Source of the DNA: UBA1479 sp048263775
GTDB taxonomy: Bacteria; Pseudomonadota; Alphaproteobacteria; Rhodospirillales; Casp-alpha2
Direction of reading: 5' to 3'
Length of the DNA: 64,000 bases
Assembly: GCA_048263775.1 (NCBI GenBank)
Contig: JBLXDU010000001.1
Coordinates: 434,001 to 498,000, forward strand
How positions within the stretch are numbered: position 1 is the first letter of the stretch; each line of letters starts with the position of its first letter. Below the pieces are notes generated by a model. That model was not told where the DNA came from and searched no databases. It was given only the letters and a program-made list of their open reading frames with translations. The position numbers and the translations under genes were made by a program. Of this stretch, positions 32,517 to 39,968 are shown one piece after another.

Positions 32517-33020
32517 TTACTTGGCTTTGGCTTTGCTCATCTGACCCTTCATTTCGTCGAAGGCTTCGGCGATGCGGGTGTTGATCACCTTAACGGCGGC
32601 GTCGTTGGCTTTGGTGACGACGTCCGTAACCTTCTTGGAATTGGCCAGGGAGGATTCGAAAGCGGCCTTGCACAGGTCCAGTTCCTTGGTCACCAGATCC
32701 TGCGGGGAAGAAACCTTGCCCAGGGATTCGGCGGCGGTGCTGGCCTGATCGAACGCGGCCTTGAACAGTTCGGCCTGCTTCTGGGCAGCGGCCTGGACGC
32801 CTTCGAAGGCGGCCTGGCTGGCCTTGTTCAGGGCTTCAAGATTCTTGCGCTGGATGTCCATCACGGCGTTGACGTCGATGGCTTCCATGGATCCACCCTT
32901 CATCGCCTTCATGACCTGGTCGGACATCTTGGCAGGGTCGAAATCGGCATAAATCTTGGTGAAGTCGGCAGCCCAGGCAGGGAAGCCATTTTTGTCGAGC
33001 TTGAACATATCGGCGTACAT
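32517..33020 (-). CDS. Phasin family protein
   Basis: Phasins coat polyhydroxyalkanoate granules. The 167-residue protein is almost fully helical and Ala/Lys-rich. Typical phasin_2 features are VMDIQRKNLEALNKASQAAF, then EGVQAAAQKQAELFKAAF and LVTKELDLCKAAFESSL. The ATG at 33020 has a GGAGGA ribosome binding site, and the longer frame to 33092 runs into the regulatory region. Two PhaR-like operators lie upstream and a terminator lies downstream, so the gene is probably transcribed alone and induced when polyhydroxybutyrate is made. Confidence 0.9.
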   Translation of the reverse strand: MYADMFKLDKNGFPAWAADFTKIYADFDPAKMSDQVMKAMKGGSMEAIDVNAVMDIQRKNLEALNKASQAAFEGVQAAAQKQAELFKAAFDQASTAAESLGKVSSPQDLVTKELDLCKAAFESSLANSKKVTDVVTKANDAAVKVINTRIAEAFDEMKGQMSKAKAK

Positions 33021-33082
33021 TTGGTCGGTCCTCCATTGGAGCGCGAAAGGGAATATGCTTTGTGCATGTGCGAGAGTTATGC

Positions 33083-33151
33083 TGCACTGCAACAGTGATG
33101 CCTATATGCGGTCGAATGGGGATGTAAGTCAAGCCTTATATTGCAGTGCAA
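33083..33151 (-). promoter_or_regulatory. Two PhaR-like operators upstream of the phasin gene
   Basis: TGCACTGCAA at 33083-33092 and TTGCAGTGCAA at 33141-33151 are inverted copies of the same 10-mer. Both fit the TGC-N3-GCA core of PhaR sites (CTGC-N3/4-GCAG) described in Paracoccus and Rhodobacter. They lie 63-131 bp upstream of the phasin start. PhaR represses phasin genes until granules titrate it away. The window does not hold phaR itself. Confidence 0.65.
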
Positions 33152-33162
33152 TAAAATAAAAC

Positions 33163-33855
33163 TTAGGCCGGGGCAGCCTCGGGCTCGTCCCGGCGGGGAG
33201 CCCGTTTCGGGCGGACCCGGCCGAGAAACCGCATCGCCGCTTCGGCCCGGCGCAGCCCTTTGTCGAGCGCAGCCATGGTCTTCGCCTGATCGGCGCCGTC
33301 ATCGCCCAGCCAAACCCGAAAGGCATCGGCATAGACCAAAGCCAAGCCCTTGGCATGCAGCAGCCCGCAGGGGCCCGCAGCGTTGATCCCGGCGGCCGCA
33401 AGCACCCGGGTCATGGTCCGCGCCATGCGCGGCAGAAACCGCAATGCCACCGGATCACAGAGCGAATCCTTGGCAATTTCGGCCATGGCGGCCCGGTGCG
33501 GGGCCAGGGCATCGAATCGTTCCATCAACAGGTCGAACAGGCGGTCGCGGACGCCGACGCCGGCGTCACCCGAGGCTGCATGCGTGTCGGCGGCGGCCAA
33601 CATCTGCGCGTCGATGCGGTCCTGGAACGCGTTGACGATGTCGTATTTGGTGGGAAAGGGGATCAGGACATCGGCCAGCGACACCCCGGCGTCGGCGGCG
33701 ACATCGGCGAGGGACAGGCGCCGCCAACCATCGCGCGCTATCCGGGCCATGGCGGCGTCAATCACGACGTCCCGTGGATCGCCCGGGGCGGCGCTCTTCG
33801 CCTTGCTTTTGCCGGTTGTCTTGCTTGGGGTCGAGCCTTGGGGCCGCTTGGCCAT
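33163..33855 (-). CDS. TetR-family transcriptional regulator
   Basis: The 230-residue protein has a basic, low-complexity N-terminus of about 28 residues. A TetR-type helix-turn-helix follows at about residues 30-75 (VIDAAMARIARDGWRRLSLA, DVAADAGVSLADVLIPFPTK). The rest is a helical ligand domain with no clear relation to a named subgroup, and the C-terminus is Arg/Pro-rich. Start has AAGGAGG. It sits just upstream of the phasin gene on the same strand, which suggests, but does not prove, a role in storage metabolism. Confidence 0.85.
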   Translation of the reverse strand: MAKRPQGSTPSKTTGKSKAKSAAPGDPRDVVIDAAMARIARDGWRRLSLADVAADAGVSLADVLIPFPTKYDIVNAFQDRIDAQMLAAADTHAASGDAGVGVRDRLFDLLMERFDALAPHRAAMAEIAKDSLCDPVALRFLPRMARTMTRVLAAAGINAAGPCGLLHAKGLALVYADAFRVWLGDDGADQAKTMAALDKGLRRAEAAMRFLGRVRPKRAPRRDEPEAAPA

Positions 33856-33928
33856 GGCGGTGCCTCCTTAACCTGCGCTTTTCATTATGTAGGAAGGATC
33901 GCCGGAAATGCCAGTCGGATCGCGGAAG

Positions 33929-34780
33929 TTACCCCGCTAATTCGCGAGATCGCCGGGCGGCGGCGGCGACGCAGTCGGTCACCAGATCGCCCAGGGGACC
34001 ATGGGCCGGATCGTCCTTGTTGGGATCGCCGCCCATCAGGACCGTCAGCCCGGCCGCCGTGGTGCCGCCGGGGCTGGTCACGTTGCGGCGCAGGGTATCG
34101 GGCGTGTCCGTGGCCGATCGGTGCAGCAGTTCGCCCGCCCCCTCGACCGTTGCCCGGGCCAGGGAATTCGCAAGGTCTTCCGGCAGGCCGGCCTCACGGC
34201 CCGCCCGGGCCAGGCATTCGACCAAGTGGAAGACATAGGCCGGGCCGCTGCCGGACAGACCGGTGACCGCATGCAGCAGATCTTCGTTCTCGACCCAATG
34301 AACTTGGCCGACGGCGGTCAGAAGATCATGGCACAGCTTCTGCTGGGCGTCGGTGACGCGGGCATTGGCGCAGGCGACGCTGGCGCCCCGGCCCACGGCG
34401 GCCGGTGTATTGGGCATGACGCGGACGATCGCCGCGACCTCCCCCAGGCAATCCTCGAACAATGCGATCGGCGTGCCGGCGGCGATGGACAGGAACACGG
34501 TCGACGGTCCGGCGAACGGAAGGTAGGCCGGGACGACGTCGGCCATGACCTGTGGCTTGACGGCAAACATCACCAGTTCGGGAAGCAAATCCGGGGGCAG
34601 GTCGTCCGCCGCGGCGGCGACGGTGACCCCGAGATCGCGGGCCAGGGCAGAGGCGTTGTCGGGATTGGGTTCGACGACGAAGATGTCCGCCGCCGGAATG
34701 CCCCGGCCGATCCAGCCGGCCATCAGGGCGCCGCCCATCTTGCCGCCGCCGACAACCAACAAGGGACGGGCGGCCGTCAT
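33929..34780 (-). CDS. proC: Pyrroline-5-carboxylate reductase
   Basis: ProC reduces pyrroline-5-carboxylate to proline, the last step of the pathway begun by ProB and ProA at 1.7-4.1 kb. The Rossmann motif VVGGGKMGGALMAGW is at the N-terminus, FAVKPQVM and RVMPNTPAAVGRGASVAC follow, and the dimer domain carries GLSGSGPAYVFHLVECLA and VTSPGGTTAAGL. The protein has 283 residues from the ATG at 34780, which has an AAGGAA site. A frame open to 34873 overlaps the YbjN-like gene and is not favoured. Confidence 0.95.
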   Translation of the reverse strand: MTAARPLLVVGGGKMGGALMAGWIGRGIPAADIFVVEPNPDNASALARDLGVTVAAAADDLPPDLLPELVMFAVKPQVMADVVPAYLPFAGPSTVFLSIAAGTPIALFEDCLGEVAAIVRVMPNTPAAVGRGASVACANARVTDAQQKLCHDLLTAVGQVHWVENEDLLHAVTGLSGSGPAYVFHLVECLARAGREAGLPEDLANSLARATVEGAGELLHRSATDTPDTLRRNVTSPGGTTAAGLTVLMGGDPNKDDPAHGPLGDLVTDCVAAAARRSRELAG

Positions 34781-34811
34781 GGCAGGGTTCCTTCGATCCT
34801 GTAGGGCGGGA

Positions 34812-35315
34812 TCAGGCTTCGCCGACCGTGTCCACCATGGCGGCGGCCACGGCGTCGTCGGCGGTCCGGCCACCCCAGATCACGTATTGGAAGGCGGGGT
34901 AAAAGCGTTCGCATTCGTAAAGCGCCGTTTCGACGATGTCTTCCATCTGGCTCATGGTCGGGCCGTTGGCCGCCCGCATGGGCAGGACATGGCGGAACAT
35001 GGGCAGGCCTTCGTCATCCCACATGCCGAAATGGCCGAGCCAGAGCTTTTCGTTGACCCGGGCCAGAAGTTCGTAGACCGGCGTGCGCCGCTCCTGGGGC
35101 ACGCGCATGTCGAAGGCACAGGTGAAGTGCATGGCCTCAATCTCGTCGTTCCAGGCGAAATAGAGGCTGTAGTCGCACCAGGTTCCCGGCACTTGAACGG
35201 CCAGTTCCTGGTCGCTTCGGCGGTCGAAGGTCCAGTCGTTTCCTTCCACGATCTGTTCGATCAGGTCCAAAGGATTGTGTTTATGGCTATCTACGGCGAA
35301 TTCGAGTGCAGGCAT
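34812..35315 (-). CDS. YbjN domain-containing protein
   Basis: The 167-residue protein belongs to the YbjN family, a type III secretion chaperone-like fold of unclear bacterial role. Segments seen are DWTFDRRSDQELAVQVPGTW, then DYSLYFAWNDEIEAMHFTCA and VYELLARVNEKLWLGHFGMW, and the C-terminal FYPAFQYVIWGG. An AAGGAG site precedes the ATG. It lies 31 bp upstream of proC on the same strand. That pairing is common in alphaproteobacteria, but no functional link is known. Confidence 0.88.
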   Translation of the reverse strand: MPALEFAVDSHKHNPLDLIEQIVEGNDWTFDRRSDQELAVQVPGTWCDYSLYFAWNDEIEAMHFTCAFDMRVPQERRTPVYELLARVNEKLWLGHFGMWDDEGLPMFRHVLPMRAANGPTMSQMEDIVETALYECERFYPAFQYVIWGGRTADDAVAAAMVDTVGEA

Positions 35316-35602
35316 GGCCGCTGCTCCTTCGTGGCTGGACCGGCGGCGCCCGGGCGGGCGCCTCCAGGCATGTCGCCAAAGGGATCGCCCACAACATCTC
35401 GGAGGTTACCGAAATATGGTATCTGTGGCCCCCTTGGATACAAGAGGTAGCCTGCCTTAAGGGCGAAAGCCGTGCAAGGGCGGATTGGGGCGGTTCTGTG
35501 AATATTTGTGGAAGAATCGGGAATCAGAACGGCTTAGACGCAAATGGGCGAAAAAGCGGGTGGCCGCAAGACCCTGAAACGACTCCATATATGGGCAGTG
35601 CG

Positions 35603-35938
35603 TCAGGCCTTGGGTTTGCCGGCCGGGGCCTTGCGCGGGGCGGGCTTGGCCGCCGTTTTTTTCGCGGGCGTCCGCGGTTTGGCGGCCCCTTGGCCAGCCA
35701 TCTGGGCTTCCAGTTTGGCGACTCGGGCTTCCAATTTTTCCTGCGCCGCGCGGGCGTTCTTGGCGACTTCGGCCATGGCGTCGAACTCGTCGCGGGGAAC
35801 CAGATTGCCGTCGGCCAGGAATCGTTCGACCTGCTGGCGGATCATGGCTTCCATTTCGTCCTTCACGCCGGCGAGCGTCGCCACGGCGCCGTTGGCCACC
35901 TTGGCCAGGTCGTCGAGGATTCGGTTGGACGTCTGCAT
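35603..35938 (-). CDS. ubiK: Ubiquinone biosynthesis accessory factor UbiK (YqiC/BMFP family)
   Basis: The first 80 residues fit the BMFP/YqiC family: ILDDLAKVANGAVATLAGVK, then MIRQQVERFLADGNLVPRDE and a coiled coil EKLEARVAKLEAQMAG. UbiK helps the aerobic ubiquinone-8 assembly complex with UbiJ. A Lys/Pro/Ala-rich tail of about 28 residues (AKKTAAKPAPRKAPAGKP) is additional to the compact family and resembles the L21 tail at the left edge. An ideal AAGGAG site precedes the start. The 287-bp gap downstream, 35316-35602, holds no feature that I recognise. Confidence 0.85.
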   Translation of the reverse strand: MQTSNRILDDLAKVANGAVATLAGVKDEMEAMIRQQVERFLADGNLVPRDEFDAMAEVAKNARAAQEKLEARVAKLEAQMAGQGAAKPRTPAKKTAAKPAPRKAPAGKPKA

Positions 35939-36066
35939 GGCGGAACTCCTTGGCTTATGGCGCGTAAACTATAGGTGATATATGGCCCTGTTGGGGGGCT
36001 TTCGCAAGCGTGGGCCCGGCTGCGCGCCCGGTTGCTCCCCGGCCCGGCCCGGCCTATAAGCAGCCC

Positions 36067-37053
36067 ATGTATGTAGTCACCGGCGGCGCCGGGTTCATCG
36101 GATCGAATATCGTTCACGGGCTGGAGGCCAGGGGCCTGGGCCCGGTGGTGGTCGTCGACCACATCGATTCGGATGAAAAAGCCCGTAACATCGCCAAGCG
36201 CCGGGATGTTGAGACGGTCACGCCTGAAGATCTGTCCCGATTCCTTGCTGCCAACGCGGGCCGGATTCGCGGCATCATACATATGGGCGCCATCTCGGCG
36301 ACCACGGAAACGCGGCTGGTCCGCATCATCAAAAACAACATTATCCTGTCCCGCCGCCTGTGGGATTGGTGCACGGACCAGGGCGTGCCCTACATCTACG
36401 CGTCCTCGGCGGCGACCTACGGCGACGGCAGCCAAGGGTTCGACGACGATGGCGCGGTTGAGGCGCTCAAGGCGCTTAGGCCGCTCAACATGTATGGCTG
36501 GTCGAAGAACCAGTTCGACATTTGGATCGCGGAACAGATCGCGGCCGGCGCGCCCAGGCCGCCGGGCTGGGCCGGGCTCAAGTTCTTCAACGTGTTCGGG
36601 CCCAATGAATACCACAAGGGCCGCATGCAGTCCGTCGCCCGCCAGGTTTACGAGAAAGCGGCCCGAGACGAGGCCTGCACCCTGTTCAAATCCCATAACC
36701 CGGATTATCCCGACGGCGGCCAGTTGCGTGATTTCGTCTGGGTCGGCGATTGCGTCGACATGGTGCTGTGGCTGCTGGACCATCCCGAGGCATCGGGCCT
36801 GTTCAACTGCGGGTCGGGCAAGGCGCGCAGCTTCGCCGACTTGGCGGCGGCCGTCTATCGGGCGCTGGGCAAGGAGCCGATGATCAATTTCGTGCCGACG
36901 CCCGAGGATATCCGCGACAAGTATCAATATTTCACGGAGGCCCGCATGGACCGCATCCGCGCCGCCGGTTACGCGCATCCGCAGACGCCGCTGGAAGAAG
37001 GGGTGCGCCGCTACGTGCAGGACTTCCTCGCCGCCGGCGATCCTTATCTGTGA
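36067..37053 (+). CDS. rfaD: ADP-L-glycero-D-manno-heptose 6-epimerase
   Basis: HldD/RfaD epimerises ADP-heptose for the lipopolysaccharide inner core. The NAD motif GGAGFIGSNIV is at the start. The family-specific VDHIDSDEKARNI, the Ser of SSAATYG, the catalytic YGWSK and FFNVFGPNEYHKGRMQSVAR follow. FTEARMDRIRAAGY near the end is a good marker. The length of 328 residues is normal with the ATG at 36067. The upstream in-frame GTG at 36010 would add an unrelated 19 residues. Confidence 0.96.
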   Translation: MYVVTGGAGFIGSNIVHGLEARGLGPVVVVDHIDSDEKARNIAKRRDVETVTPEDLSRFLAANAGRIRGIIHMGAISATTETRLVRIIKNNIILSRRLWDWCTDQGVPYIYASSAATYGDGSQGFDDDGAVEALKALRPLNMYGWSKNQFDIWIAEQIAAGAPRPPGWAGLKFFNVFGPNEYHKGRMQSVARQVYEKAARDEACTLFKSHNPDYPDGGQLRDFVWVGDCVDMVLWLLDHPEASGLFNCGSGKARSFADLAAAVYRALGKEPMINFVPTPEDIRDKYQYFTEARMDRIRAAGYAHPQTPLEEGVRRYVQDFLAAGDPYL

Positions 37054-37066
37054 CGGGCGGCCTGAA

Positions 37067-37942
37067 ATGACCTTCGCGCTTATTCTCCCCGTCCTGGCTT
37101 TTCCCGCCATCGATCCGATCATCGTCGAGATCGGCCCCTTCGCCATTCGCTGGTACGCCCTGGCCTATATCTGCGGGCTGATCCTGGGGTGGCGCTACAT
37201 GCTGCGCATGACCGGGGACCTGCCGACGCGGGCCGTTCAGCTCACGGATGAACGCGGCAAGACCACGACCGCCCAGGAGCCTGTCGTCAGCCGTCTCGCC
37301 GTGGATGACTTTCTGGTTTGGGCGACCATCGGCGTGGTGTTGGGCGGGCGACTTGGATACGTGCTGTTCTACAAGCCCGGGTTCTATTTCGATAACCCTC
37401 TGAACATTCTGACCGTATGGCAGGGCGGCATGTCGTTCCATGGTGGGCTGCTGGGGGTCTGTGTCGCGACCCTTCTGTTCTGCCGCAAGCGGGACATCCC
37501 GCTGTTCACCTTCGCCGACATGTTGGGCTGTACGGCGCCCATCGGCCTGTTCTTCGGGCGGATCGCCAATTTCATCAATGGGGAGCTGTTCGGCCGTGCC
37601 GCCGACGTACCCTGGGCCATGGTATTCCCCCACGGCGGCCCCTTGGCCCGCCATCCCAGCCAGATCTACGAAGCCCTGCTTGAGGGCCTTGTGTTGTTCG
37701 TCGTGATGGCGGTCCTGTGGCGGCGGCCGGGCCTGCGTGCCAAACCCGGTTTTCTCGCCGGCGTGTTCTTCATCGGCTACGGCGCAGCGCGGATCACCGC
37801 CGAATTCTTCCGCGAACCGGATGCCTACCTTGGTTTCCTGTTCCAGGGGGCGACCATGGGGCAGCTTTTGTCCCTGCCCATGATCGCCTTCGGCCTGTGG
37901 CTGATCTGGCGTGCCAACCGGGCCAGCAAAGCGGACGCATGA
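37067..37942 (+). CDS. lgt: Prolipoprotein diacylglyceryl transferase
   Basis: Lgt transfers diacylglycerol from phosphatidylglycerol to the lipobox Cys of prolipoproteins in the inner membrane. The Lgt signature GRIANFINGELFGR is present, with FAIRWYALAYICGL near the N-terminus, GGMSFHGGLLGV and HPSQIYEALLEG. The length of 291 residues and the seven hydrophobic helices fit. Its products are encoded nearby: two lipoproteins with clear lipoboxes are in this window (39969-41654 and 51349-52674). It overlaps the next gene by 4 bp (ATGA). Confidence 0.96.
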   Translation: MTFALILPVLAFPAIDPIIVEIGPFAIRWYALAYICGLILGWRYMLRMTGDLPTRAVQLTDERGKTTTAQEPVVSRLAVDDFLVWATIGVVLGGRLGYVLFYKPGFYFDNPLNILTVWQGGMSFHGGLLGVCVATLLFCRKRDIPLFTFADMLGCTAPIGLFFGRIANFINGELFGRAADVPWAMVFPHGGPLARHPSQIYEALLEGLVLFVVMAVLWRRPGLRAKPGFLAGVFFIGYGAARITAEFFREPDAYLGFLFQGATMGQLLSLPMIAFGLWLIWRANRASKADA

Positions 37943-39030
37943 TGGCCCTGCTGGCGCATCTCCGCCGCCGCATCGCCCTGGAAGGGCCGCTGACCGTCGC
38001 CCGTTATATGGAGGAATGCCTGGGCAACCCGGCCCATGGCTACTACATGACCCGCGACCCCTTAGGCGTGGCCGGCGATTTCACCACGGCACCTGAAATT
38101 TCCCAGATGTTCGGCGAACTGATCGGCCTGTGGGCCGCCGTGCAATGGCAGGCCATGGGGGCACCCGATTCCGTGCATCTGGTGGAACTCGGCCCCGGGC
38201 GCGGCACCTTGATGGCGGATGCGCTGCGTGCGGTGGCGACCGTCGCACCTTTCCGGGCAGCCGTGCAGGTGCATTTGGTCGAAACCAGCCCGGTGTTGCG
38301 TGACCGGCAGCGGGAAACCCTGGCCGCCGCCCATCCCGGCGTGACGCCGCAATGGTGGAACGACCTTTCCCAGGTGCCGGCGGGCCCCGCCCTGATCATC
38401 GCCAACGAATTTTTCGACGCCCTGCCGATCCGCCAGTTCCTGCGCGGGCCCGACGGCTGGCGCGAACGTCTGGTTGCCTGGGATGCGGACGCGGCGGCCC
38501 TTGCCTTCGTCCTGTCGGGTGCTCAGGCAACAAGCCCGCTGATCCCGCCGCCCCTCAACCAGGCGCCCGAGGGCAGCCTGATCGAAACCTGCCCCGTCGG
38601 TTTGCGCAAGGCGCATACACTGGCGGCGCGGCTGGCGGCCCAGGGTGGGGCGGCGCTGATCGTCGATTACGGCCACGACCGCAGTGCCCCCGGCGACACT
38701 CTTCAGGCGGTGAAGGATCATCAATACGCGGATGTATTGATTGATCCGGGCGAGGCGGACCTGACCGCCCACGTTGATTTTCAGCAACTGGCCCAGACCT
38801 GCATTCAGGCAGGCTCCGTGACCTTCGGCCCCGTCGGGCAGGGGGATTTCCTCATTGCTCTCGGCATCGGCGCGCGGGCAGAGGCATTGACCGCCCAGGC
38901 CGACGCCCGTCAGAAGGCGGCGATCGATGCGGCCTTCACCCGCCTGACCGGTGCCGGCCAAATGGGCCGCTTGTTCCGGGTCCTGGCCGTGCAGCACCCG
39001 GGCTTGCCCGCGCCGCCCGGATTTGAATAG
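37939..39030 (+). CDS. NDUFAF7/MidA-like class I SAM-dependent methyltransferase
   Basis: The 363-residue protein matches the COG1565 family, whose mitochondrial member NDUFAF7 dimethylates an Arg of a complex I subunit. Markers are NPAHGYYMTRDPLGVAGDFT and TAPEISQMFGELIGLW, the SAM motif VELGPGRGTLMADAL, and IIANEFFDALPIRQFL. Start at 37939 overlaps the lgt stop. The longer frame back to 37717 is a shadow of lgt. A complex I assembly role is inferred by homology with the mitochondrial protein. Confidence 0.9.
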   Translation: MMALLAHLRRRIALEGPLTVARYMEECLGNPAHGYYMTRDPLGVAGDFTTAPEISQMFGELIGLWAAVQWQAMGAPDSVHLVELGPGRGTLMADALRAVATVAPFRAAVQVHLVETSPVLRDRQRETLAAAHPGVTPQWWNDLSQVPAGPALIIANEFFDALPIRQFLRGPDGWRERLVAWDADAAALAFVLSGAQATSPLIPPPLNQAPEGSLIETCPVGLRKAHTLAARLAAQGGAALIVDYGHDRSAPGDTLQAVKDHQYADVLIDPGEADLTAHVDFQQLAQTCIQAGSVTFGPVGQGDFLIALGIGARAEALTAQADARQKAAIDAAFTRLTGAGQMGRLFRVLAVQHPGLPAPPGFE

Positions 39031-39085
39031 GCAGGGTCGGAATCCGTGATTTGAACTGGCCCGTGCGAACAAGGTAAAAGTCTCC

Positions 39086-39874
39086 ATGACCGATTCCCTC
39101 GACATCGTCCGCGCGCCCAATCTGGCCGAACAGGCCGGGGTCGCGCATGGCTTCTTCACCCGCCGGGGCGGGGTCTCGGGCGGCATTTACGCCGGGCTGA
39201 ATTGCGGGCAGGGGTCGAAGGACACCCCGGACCATGTCCGGGAAAACAAACGCCGGGTCATGACGGCGATGGGGCTGGGGGCGGATGATCTGGCCCTGGT
39301 GCATCAGGTGCATTCGCCTGATGTATGGACCGCCGATGCCCCCCGTGACCGCACCGCCATGGAAAAGGCCGATGCCCTGGTCAGCCGCCGCAAGGGCTTG
39401 GCGCTGGGCATCCTGACCGCTGATTGCGCGCCCGTATTGTTCGCCGACGGTGCATCGGGCGTGGTCGCCGCCGCCCATGCGGGCTGGCGCGGGGCAATGT
39501 CCGGGGTGCTGGAAAACACGGTCGCGCGGATGGAGGCAGAGGGCGCGCAGCGGGCAGGCATCCATGCCGCCCTCGGTCCCTGTATCCGTCAGGAATCCTA
39601 CGAGGTCGGCCAGGACATGAAGGACGCTTTCGCCGCTCATCATGCCGACCACGACCGGTATTTCGCTGGTGGCGACCGGCCCGGCCATTACCAATTCGAT
39701 CTGGCGGGTTTCATCATGGACCGGCTGGCCGCCCTGGGCCTGGCCAGCACCCATGACGTGGGTCTCGACACTTATATCGATGCCGACCGGTTCTTCAGCT
39801 ACCGCCGCGCCACTCATCTGGGCGAAACCGACTACGGGCGCGAACTCGCCGTGGTCGCGCTGGCCACGGGCTGA
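39086..39874 (+). CDS. pgeF: Peptidoglycan editing factor PgeF (YfiH/YlmD family)
   Basis: PgeF removes wrongly incorporated Ser from UDP-MurNAc precursors in E. coli. The family has also been described as multicopper polyphenol oxidase or purine nucleoside phosphorylase. The zinc ligands are in LVHQVHSPDV, TADCAPVLF and GPCIRQESYEVG, with AHAGWRG between. HGFFTRRGGVSGG at the N-terminus is typical. The length is 262 residues. It is followed by a possible 22-residue peptide, the repeat lipoprotein and prs in the same direction. Confidence 0.92.
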   Translation: MTDSLDIVRAPNLAEQAGVAHGFFTRRGGVSGGIYAGLNCGQGSKDTPDHVRENKRRVMTAMGLGADDLALVHQVHSPDVWTADAPRDRTAMEKADALVSRRKGLALGILTADCAPVLFADGASGVVAAAHAGWRGAMSGVLENTVARMEAEGAQRAGIHAALGPCIRQESYEVGQDMKDAFAAHHADHDRYFAGGDRPGHYQFDLAGFIMDRLAALGLASTHDVGLDTYIDADRFFSYRRATHLGETDYGRELAVVALATG

Positions 39875-39884
39875 GGGCCGGGCC

Positions 39885-39953
39885 ATGCCTTATCTGGCGG
39901 TCTTGACCTTGGCGGCGCTCGCGGTGATTCTCGTCACCTGCGTTATTGTTTAG
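39885..39953 (+). CDS. Possible 22-residue hydrophobic peptide
   Basis: A short frame encodes 22 residues (MPYLAVLTLAALAVILVTCV and two more), almost entirely one membrane helix. It fits neatly into the 94-bp gap between pgeF and the repeat lipoprotein, starting 11 bp after one gene and ending 15 bp before the next. No convincing ribosome binding site is seen, so it may be a chance frame or a translationally coupled small membrane protein. Confidence 0.25.
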   Translation: MPYLAVLTLAALAVILVTCVIV

Positions 39954-39968
39954 GGGCGCCATCGCCTG

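Noticed and set aside
35306..35974. Plus-strand frame of 222 codons across ubiK
   Set aside because: It mainly covers ubiK in reverse. The non-overlapping part has no start signal or known feature.
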